From Neopestalotiopsis rosae (Eukaryota; Ascomycota; Sordariomycetes; Amphisphaeriales; Sporocadaceae): a stretch of 64,000 nt of DNA. The translations under genes and the position numbers were made by a program. Of the stretch, positions 57,258 through 64,000 are shown one piece after another; the stretch's first letter is position 1, and the number at the start of each line of letters is the position of its first letter. The notes beneath the pieces are model-generated. The model was not told where the DNA came from. It searched no databases and was given only the letters and a program-made list of their open reading frames with translations. The stretch covers positions 2,108,001 to 2,172,000 of the forward strand of contig JALGAS010000005.1 in assembly GCA_023078685.1 (NCBI GenBank). Direction: 5' to 3'.

Positions 57258-59071
57258 GAAAGTGTAATTCGTACAACGGATCGAGTTCCTGTAATCTCAT
57301 CCGACATTATGTCGAGGCCTGGGAACATATCAGAAAGTCTCCGAACTATTATGTGAATAGACGAAGTGGGGTAATTTGAATCATATGACATTCACAGTGC
57401 AGGGTTTAGCGATATGCTTATGCAGGTTCAGTGATTACTAACAGAAATGGATTGGGAGATACCTATGTAAATGCGAACATGAGATGCGAGATTCTGCAGG
57501 AAAGTAATCACCATGTCATAGCAGCATCACGACTACCGCACTTCCACGCATCCTAGTTGTGTACCCGTATTGTGCCCAATCATATTCTCCAGCCGGGGGT
57601 CGAAACAAAGCCGGTCGCAGTCTTTTGCACCAGCTAGCATCGGCAATATGATGTATAACTTTTGTTTTCTGTCTAACTTACTCAATCAGCATTTAGACAC
57701 ATAAATGGTTCCTGGAAAGAAATAAAGGTAGATGAGGACAGCGAGGCTCAGACATTATACTTGCACGACATCAGCGCCATGTCTGCACTTAAGGGTCGTG
57801 TGCTGGTATTCGACAGCTTTCCCTCTTTTTCCTATCCCTTTTGATCTCCCCTTTCTTCAAGTATTTTTCCCACTTCACTTTATGTAATGTTCGCAGCTGC
57901 ACATAAATGACATTAGATTTGAAGATCGTCCATCCTCCATGAATATCATGCTATGTACCCATGAGAGCGGTATATAGTGGTTCACTTGGCCACATTACAG
58001 TCAGGAAGTTGTATTATCTCGGATACACTGGACCGTTGAGTCACTGATCCGGCAAGCAAGACGTCTGCTGTCTACGTGCTCTGCTCAGTGTCACCACAAA
58101 GCTCAAGAGGCTCCTTGTAATCACGGGACACGTGCGTAGCGTACGTACTCTGAGTGACATGTTCTTGGCCGATTGCTTTCACGTCTACACTGCCAAATGG
58201 TAGGTTCAGACGATGCACAACATAGCCCTCTTGTGTTGCCTTTGAAGAGAATATGTGGTGATGAATTCGCACGACGAAGGTACCACTGGTGACTTGAAAA
58301 GACGTTCTGCCTTTCCATACAGACCAGGAAGCCGACATTCGATATGGCCTGGTGTCATGCTTGGTCATGGTTGAATGGGAGTTGATGATGGACCCGCAGA
58401 TCGGCTTATTGTGAGGCTTGGCATCTTCCGGCCCGCAGACGCGTCAGCCGGTGAAAAGGGCGGGTCGTGTCGATCGCCCAGACAATATAAGGAGAACGTG
58501 GAGAAACGAATGTCACCAGCACGGACGATGGTTCGGTGCACCATTTGAGGAGGAATATAAAGGAAATATGAATATGATCGCGATGGTAAGGAGGCTCACG
58601 GGTTGAATGTCCTTCGAAGCTGTCAGAAAGGTGCATCTACTGTGCCGTTCTTAGCCCTTTTGCTTTGCTGAAATATGCTTGCTTGCGGGGACCATGTGAC
58701 CAAATTGCCTGTTAAAATCGTTCATGAGGTGATTATAAAGGGAGGTTGTGAGGATACTCTTCCTGAAAACTCGATTCAGAGGACCTCGTGAATATTTTCT
58801 GGATTGAAAAAGATACTTGAGCTGTTTTCTTGTGCATGAACAACACAATAGTGAATTATCAACTCATAGCATTGGATTAGCCCTCTGTGCTGAGTGTGGC
58901 TCCGCTAAGCCGCTGTACCGCTGCCTGGCGGGCCGCTATTGTGTTCCTTTCTAAGCCTGGAATGCTAGTGTAAAGACGCTGCATTTGAGGTGCATTACGT
59001 GTTCACCAGCAAGAAATGGGCCCCCAGAGGACAATTTGGCCCACTAATCTGCGAACGATGCTGATGGCCCC

Positions 59072-60144
59072 TTAACGGATGGCTGGAATGCATCTGAGCC
59101 TCTGTGGCAGGGCGATGCGAATGGGCGTTTTCATAGTCCAATCCATAGTATCATTATGAAGCCTGAGAATGCTGGTATCTGCACAGGCTTGAAGCTCCAA
59201 AAGATCATCATTATACTCCTTGTCGACAGGTTTCCAGGCGACAGGAAAAGCGGCGCTGTCAAATCCCGGCACAGCTGAGTGCTGTTATTGTTAATAATAC
59301 TGCCCAGTTTATCCACTACTAGCTCCCGCCGTGGGTAAGCAGGTGCCAAGTCCTACAAGTATCCATTTCCAATGAGACGACGCTCGAACATAATCGTAGG
59401 TTGATCATAATCACCTTACACGTTGAATGGCCGGACAATTGTTTGTGCAATGCGGGGCAGTCTCGTCATATTCGAGAACACGGTACCTCGTGATGAGCAT
59501 TAATTCAAGGCCAAGGACCCAATTCTTGCCTTCAATCTAGGAGATCAACAATGCAGAGCCGCTGCACCATGTTTTAGGAGCGCATTTCTCAATGCACGGC
59601 TCCAAAACCGTCCGGTATTCCAGACCAGAGATTCTTGTTGCGCTTTCAATAGTAAGTCTTACACATGAATCCTTTTGGTATGATTTTATTTTTGTACTTC
59701 CTTGATTACTCCTATCCATGTTGGTGCCAATAGAATATCATGTCTTGGTACGTCTGTCAAATGACCGTTGGCCGTTGCGGACCTGACGCGTAAAGCACCC
59801 CAGATTCCGGCAGATGCAGATGTCAGATCCACTCTACATATTGTTGCATCCTCGATGTCAAGTACAGTTCCGAGTACCGAGTCTATGTCCGAGTTTATTC
59901 CCCAATTGATTTGTAAAATCGACAATTACAAGGGTGCGTCCAGGCGGATCCAAGTGTTCCATAGTACATTCCATGACAGGTTCCATGACATGTTCGATGA
60001 CAGGGCTGTGTCGGCGTCGTAATCATAGAGGAGTTCAATTCTAACTAGACCGTTGCTAGTTAGACGAAAAATGAGGAAGTCCATGATGGTGGAAACATCA
60101 CAGGAGAGAACCCGCACATCCGTGGAACCCGGGGTGTCCGGCAT
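59072..60144 (-). other. Possible decayed minus-strand gene
   Basis: Several minus-strand open pieces follow one another: 60144-59926 (beginning MPDTPGSTDVRVLSCDVS), 59925-59686 (with VDLTSASAGIWGALRVRS), 59719-59537 (with ESATRISGLEYRTVLEP), 59349-59131 and 59272-59072 (with FPVAWKPVDKEYNDDLLELQ). They read as soluble protein rather than random frames but need frame changes without good splice sites between them. I cannot name a family. It is either a multi-intron gene I could not assemble or a remnant. Confidence 0.25.
59957..60004. repeat. 12-bp tandem repeat, four copies
   Basis: Four consecutive 12-base units of the form TTCCATGACAKG: TTCCATAGTACA, TTCCATGACAGG, TTCCATGACATG, TTCGATGACAGG. 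The unit is a multiple of three, and on the minus strand it lies in an open frame, giving a four-residue SWN-type repeat. Confidence 0.85.
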
Positions 60145-60884
60145 GTGCCTCTAGACTTCGGCAAAGGCAGACAATCAACATCCGGCCCCACGTGAACGAA
60201 CTCCCCGGCTTCAACTGCCGGAAACTACTGCATTAATTGTTCCCAGAGTAAGAAACTGATACAGATCAACTAGCATTTTCAGGTTTGGTACTTCAATACC
60301 AACCTCCTGTTACGGAGAAATCTCGCGTAAGACGGCAGAGCTCTGCACAAAGTCTGTAAAACAAGGTCTCTCTCGAGCTGGACCAATATCAACAACACAC
60401 AGTTTATTAGGTTTGTGGAGGGTTCAAAGTATCTGGAAGGAGATGAAAGCATAATTGAGGAACGATATTTCCTGCGATACTCGGAAGTCTCATCCGTTTA
60501 AGATGTTCCACCAAATGCGAAGCGGTACTACTATTCGTTGAGTAAGTCGAATGAGTCGTTCCAACCACCTGATTCAATTTGAAGATCAGTATACGCTACG
60601 TAGCGTAAGGACAAGTCTAGAATATTTGATTGTGTTTCATCAATGGTATAACAAATCAATACTGCTGAGGTAAGGGTTACTCCCGTGGGTATGCGCGCTC
60701 GCGAAGCACTGACGGTTCACCAAACCGGATATCCATCTTGAAGATGAAAGAGGGCTGAGAGATCTGCATTCACGATTCCATGAGTGCCCAATGCTTCGAA
60801 AATTACGCGTCGCAATGGAGGCTTGCTTTCCCTTTCCACGAGCCCATACCAGTTCAACAGCATGAGAGCAATGCGAACTTCGTG

Positions 60885-60892
60885 TATATATA
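60885..60892 (+). promoter_or_regulatory. TATA box of Kex2-processed repeat protein gene
   Basis: TATATATA lies about 165 bases upstream of the ATG at 61054. A strongly pyrimidine-rich leader (60950-61050, CT and CA tracts) follows, typical of highly expressed filamentous-fungal genes. Confidence 0.65.
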
Positions 60893-61053
60893 CAACAGTT
60901 CTCTTCGGGTATCAGCAACTCGAAAAACACTTACTCAGACAGTTCACTTAATCACTCCTTCATCTCTTACACTCATTCTCTCACACATCTACGCTCTCTC
61001 AATCACAACTTTTCTCTTTATACCTTAATCCCAATACCATCAACACCATCACC

Positions 61054-62022
61054 ATGCGTTTGACTTCTGCCGCCGTCGCCGCCATCCTGGCCTACACTGC
61101 CGTGGCCTCCCCCATGTACGCTCGCAGCACTCCTGACGCCTGCGAGAAGACCTACGACAGCTGCATGGCCCAGCCCAACGCTGACGGAGCTAAGTGCTCT
61201 TCCGACTTCGCCGCCTGTGCCGGCCACGCTGCCGACCACAAGCGCCAGGATCCGTGCCAGGACGCTTACAACCAGTGTGTCACCGGCCCTGACGCCAACA
61301 TGTCCGCCTGCAACGCTGCCCAGGCTACTTGCCAGAAGGCTCAGAACCCCAAGCGGGATGCCCCTGCCCCTGCTCCCAAGGGTGGCCTCGTCGACGCTGA
61401 TGTCCTCGCCAACGTCGGCATCTTGAACGGCAAGAGAGATGTCCCTCCCCCTCCTCAGGGCTCTCCAGCTCCTGTTCCGGCTCCAGCTCCGGCCCCGGCC
61501 AACAAGCGGGATGTTCCTCCTCCTCCTCCCCAGGGACCCGTTGACCCCGCCGCTCCAGCCCCCGCTCCCGCCAAACGCCAGGACCCTTGCCAGGATGCCT
61601 ACAACCAGTGTGTCACTGCTCCTGACGCCAACATGTCCGCATGCAACGCCGCTCAGGCTACTTGCCAGAAGGCTCAGAACCCCAAGCGCGATGCTCCAGC
61701 TCCTGCTCCTGCTCCCCACGGCAGCCTGGTTGACGCCGACGTCCTTGCCAATGTCAACGTCGGCAAGCGTGACGTCCCTCCCCCTCCTCCCCAGGGCCCC
61801 GTCGACCCAGCTGCTCCGGCTCCTGCTCCCGCCAAGCGCCAGCAGGACCCGTGCCAGGACGCCTACAACCAGTGCGTGACGGCCCCCGGCGCCAACATGT
61901 CCACCTGCAACGCCGCCCAGGCTGCTTGCCAGAAGACCCAGAGCCCCAAGCGCGACGTCCCTCCTCCCCCCCAGGGACCCGTTGACCCTGCTGCTGCCCC
62001 GGCTCCCGCCCCTCAGCACTAG
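61054..62022 (+). CDS. Kex2-processed repeat secreted protein (KEP-type)
   Basis: Single exon, 322 residues. MRLTSAAVAAILAYTAVA is the signal peptide. Nine Lys-Arg pairs (residues 63-64, 100-101, 127-128, 151-152, 174-175, 211-212, 238-239, 261-262, 299-300) cut the chain into regular pieces. Three near-identical 35-36-residue modules (65-99, 176-210, 263-298) begin QDPCQDAYNQCVT and carry four cysteines spaced C-x6-C-x10-C-x6-C. The first segment (residues 30-55) has the same spacing with diverged sequence. Between modules come peptides with LVDADVLANV (102-126, 213-237) and Pro-rich peptides starting DVPPPP (129-150, 153-173, 240-260, 301-322). Kex2 in the Golgi should release these peptides; those starting with Gln could form pyroglutamate. 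This matches the design of fungal Kex2-processed repeat proteins, but the mature peptides match nothing I recognise. GC-rich codons and a strong promoter suggest high expression. Confidence 0.83.
   Translation: MRLTSAAVAAILAYTAVASPMYARSTPDACEKTYDSCMAQPNADGAKCSSDFAACAGHAADHKRQDPCQDAYNQCVTGPDANMSACNAAQATCQKAQNPKRDAPAPAPKGGLVDADVLANVGILNGKRDVPPPPQGSPAPVPAPAPAPANKRDVPPPPPQGPVDPAAPAPAPAKRQDPCQDAYNQCVTAPDANMSACNAAQATCQKAQNPKRDAPAPAPAPHGSLVDADVLANVNVGKRDVPPPPPQGPVDPAAPAPAPAKRQQDPCQDAYNQCVTAPGANMSTCNAAQAACQKTQSPKRDVPPPPQGPVDPAAAPAPAPQH
61117..61947 (+). repeat. Cysteine-module and Pro-rich repeat array
   Basis: Internal repeats of the gene at 61054. The best-conserved cysteine modules are at 61246-61350, 61579-61683 and 61840-61947, each preceded by a Lys-Arg codon pair. 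Intervening repeats encode LVDADVLAN (twice) and DVPPPP-type segments (four times). High DNA identity between copies points to recent duplication or ongoing homogenisation. Confidence 0.85.
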
Positions 62023-62416
62023 ATTGTGACAGCCATGGTCACGCATGAAAGGGTGCAAAGAAATGATGATGTAGTAGAAGGCCAGACGACAGTGGTATGG
62101 TGGTAGTATCTTGTTTAGAATAATCTTTAATGAAACTCACTTGAGCAATATTGGAAGTCCTTGATTATGTGCACGTACAATGAATGGTCGCTTTTCTCGG
62201 GGCTCATACAGACAATAATTATCCTGCAATAACGAGTCATTGATAGAGAATGCAATTGAGTGCGGAAAGGAAAAGTGCTTTAATTTGACTATCTTATAAT
62301 TTGTAGAAATGGAAAGAGTAGGAAAGAAAAAACGTAGTTCATATCGTCATGCGCTCGCATTGTTTCTGTTTAACTGTAGTGATCTAGGGCCGGCGGACAG
62401 CTAAGAAACTCAAGTG
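62023..62416. other. Convergent intergenic region
   Basis: About 390 bases between the 3' ends of the repeat-protein gene (plus) and the HAD terpene synthase (minus). AT-rich, no coding frame with features. Confidence 0.45.
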
Positions 62417-64000
62417 TTACATCACCTCCTTCCTTTCATGTCGCAAGATTCTCACAGCCAGTGCTGTGGTCAGGCCGCGATTGCCAATTTTGACTCTCGT
62501 CCTGCCCAAGCAGCAAAAGTGCCCGGCAGGCCAGCCACCATCCTCGTCTTGCAACGCCAACAATCTCTCCAGATCCCTCCTGTACAACTTGGGCTCCACT
62601 GCGACCACCTGACAAGCAAAGAGGCGCAGGGCCAGAGCGAGTGGGTTCGTCGGCTCATTCAATCGGCCCTCGAGCTGCACCTTGATACCCTGTAGTCGAG
62701 CGCGCAGTGCTTCCGAGCGCGTCTCCGAGTACAGCCGGGCCACAAAGTAGAGAAACGTCTCGGGCACCGTGTAATGCCTAGCACCATCCAGACAGGCATT
62801 GTTGTCGAGACAGCTGACAACGTAGTCCTCAGTATTCTTCGCCGCGGGATGTGCGTCGTAGCCGAAGCGGTGAAACATGCGAAGAATGTTGCAGCAGACT
62901 TCGGGCACGGTACGCGGCCGCTCGTCGTCAAAGTACGTCTGCATGATCCCATCGTGGTCCAGATTCTTGGCCATGACGTCCATGACGAGCTTTGGGTCAG
63001 TGGCCTTAGACAGGTATTCTTCAGGCATGGATAGGTAGGCCGTTGCCGTTGTGTCCGCATCTGGTGGAAAGTGGTGAGTTGTCATGATGGGTCCGTCGAT
63101 GAAGTAGTTCCAGAGACCATTCTTGACTTCAGGACCGACATAAGACGGATCATGCGAGACACCGTTTGATTGGCCATTGCCGTTCAATTTGGTTTTGCAA
63201 TGCTCTGAATGTTTCATGTCTATTCCCTGGGTCTTTCCATCAGGCCAGCGGAGATAAATGAGACTCTCGTCACCAGTCAGTTCCCAAATCATGTGTTGTG
63301 CAAAATTGTCCTTGAGAACCATTGATTCGTGGCCTTCAAAGACGCAATGATGATTCATGGCATTTGCTTTCAGGTATCTCTCTCCCCGTTCAAGGGGATC
63401 CTCGAGCAGGTTCCGCAAAGCACCACTGACGCTTTTCAGCGATTTGTTCACAAGAATCCCGTGCATACCCTTCGCTCGAGCAGAACAAATGTTTTCTGTG
63501 GTATCATCAATCATAATGATCTGATCTGGAGGTAGCCCGATTTCATGTATGACGTGATCGAAGAAGCATAAATCAGGTTTGCGCATGCCTTCAATGCCCG
63601 ACGCAAAGCACCTCTCGAACAAAGCCCAGGGAAGGTCCAGTCCCTGCGTGATCTCGAAATGCTCCTGATAATCATGAGTGATAGACCTTTTCGAAAACCA
63701 ATGTAACTTACACGAGAGATGTTGGACATGATGTAGAGCTTGAGGTCAGGGTATGAGCCTTTCAGATCCAGAATAGTGTTTGCCAGCTGTGTATTGACCG
63801 TCAAGGACAATTGGGATTCGTCAAGACCCTTCTTGACGATCGTTGGCTCCATACCAATCATTCCTGCAAACTCCTGTATCATACTTCAGTTAATCAGGTG
63901 TATTTCATTATACGTGGACAGACCTAGCGACATACCTTGCAAGCTTCATCCACAGTAGTGCTACCTCTCTCCAGCCTGTGCCAGGCCGTAGAGTTCATAA
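62417..64000 (-). CDS. HAD-fold terpene synthase, DxDTT type (AstC-like), 5' end missing
   Basis: The gene runs off the right edge. At least three exons are visible: up to about 63936; about 63871 to 63713 (PTIVKKGLDESQLSLTVN, YPDLKLYIMSNIS); and from about 63670 to the stop at 62417. The HAD domain shows LYIMSNISR (motif II Ser/Asn), GMRKPDLCFF (motif III Lys) and IIMIDDTTENICSARAKGMH (motif IV acidic pair); motif I lies beyond 64000. The C-terminal half is an alpha-helical domain with HFPPDADTTATAYLSMPEE, the DxDTT motif at 63061-63047, and a Trp-rich element DEDGGWPAGHF near the end. HAD-like enzymes with DxDTT (AstC of A. oryzae) protonate and cyclise farnesyl diphosphate to drimane skeletons. 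A drimane-type sesquiterpene product is therefore the best guess. Further pathway genes may lie to the right of this window. Confidence 0.8.

Larger units (their letters stand above)
57258..61053. other. 3.8 kb gene-poor region with decayed coding traces
   Basis: No intact gene between the S9 peptidase start and the repeat-protein gene. The left part (57258-58900) is featureless. The right part holds scattered minus-strand coding-like pieces (59072-60144, listed separately), a 12-bp minisatellite, and the promoter of the gene at 61054 with a TATATATA element at 60885. Confidence 0.45.

Noticed and set aside
61018..62058. Minus-strand open frame of 346 codons opposite the repeat-protein gene
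   Set aside because: It is the antisense shadow of a GC-rich, stop-poor repetitive gene. The plus strand has the signal peptide, KR sites, ordered cysteines, TATA box and leader.
1..64000. tRNA genes, rRNA, CRISPR arrays, telomeric repeats, intact transposons
   Set aside because: Scanned by eye for B-box-like GGTTCGAATCC, telomeric repeats, transposase or reverse-transcriptase motifs and long terminal repeats. None was convincing. Subtle cases could be missed without a covariance or repeat search.

Overview
The window reads as nuclear DNA of a filamentous ascomycete (Pezizomycotina). A class such as Sordariomycetes is a guess from gene content only. The evidence is genes broken by short GT..AG introns of about 45-110 bases with CTRAY-like branch points, together with fungus-specific families: HET-domain proteins, an Hce2/Ecp2 effector, HsbA, DUF3176, a fungal-rhodopsin membrane protein, a Zn2Cys6 regulator, a class V chitinase and an AstC-type HAD terpene synthase. 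I found no tRNA, rRNA, CRISPR array or intact transposon. About 27 genes or gene remnants are supported. Gene density is low, with gaps of 2-4 kb, and much of the content is accessory (secretion, incompatibility, specialised metabolism).

Left part (0-16 kb): an NmrA-like oxidoreductase and an allantoate/nicotinate-type MFS permease lie on the minus strand. They are followed by an aromatic-ring FAD monooxygenase (plus), a membrane M50-like metalloprotease (minus), a 4.4 kb stretch with no credible gene, and a trichodiene-oxygenase-like cytochrome P450 (plus).

Secretory block (16-29.5 kb): an Hce2-domain secreted protein (minus) is divergent from a 111-residue secreted peptide precursor with three copies of WDYG (plus). 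Then come a membrane-anchored ZZ-finger/EF-hand protein, a PLAC8 protein, a small DUF4267-like membrane protein, a CBM18-GH18 chitinase gene that is a young pseudogene (start codon lost and two stops, yet every splice site still works), and a small six-cysteine secreted protein.

Incompatibility block (30-41 kb): three HET-domain genes surround an isochorismatase-fold protein without the usual catalytic cysteine, a small GPI-type Ser/Thr-rich protein and an unknown single-TM protein. Next to it is a 51-codon secretless zinc-knuckle microprotein gene with a clear TATA box.

Right part (42-64 kb): a DUF3176 membrane protein, a fungal-rhodopsin seven-TM protein, a Zn2Cys6 transcription factor, a kelch-repeat protein, an HsbA hydrophobic-surface-binding protein, an S9 (DPP IV-like) peptidase, a 3.8 kb poor region with decayed minus-strand coding traces and a 12-bp minisatellite, a striking Kex2-processed repeat protein (nine Lys-Arg sites, four C-x6-C-x10-C-x6-C modules), and the 3' part of a HAD-fold terpene synthase with a DxDTT motif, cut by the window end.

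The best candidates for undescribed biology are the two repeat-bearing secreted precursors (18.2 kb and 61.1 kb). The WDYG precursor resembles fungal RiPP precursors in design but has no visible UstYa partner here. The 61.1 kb protein should be cut by Kex2 into three cysteine peptides plus several Pro-rich peptides. All functional assignments come from motif reading, without database searches.
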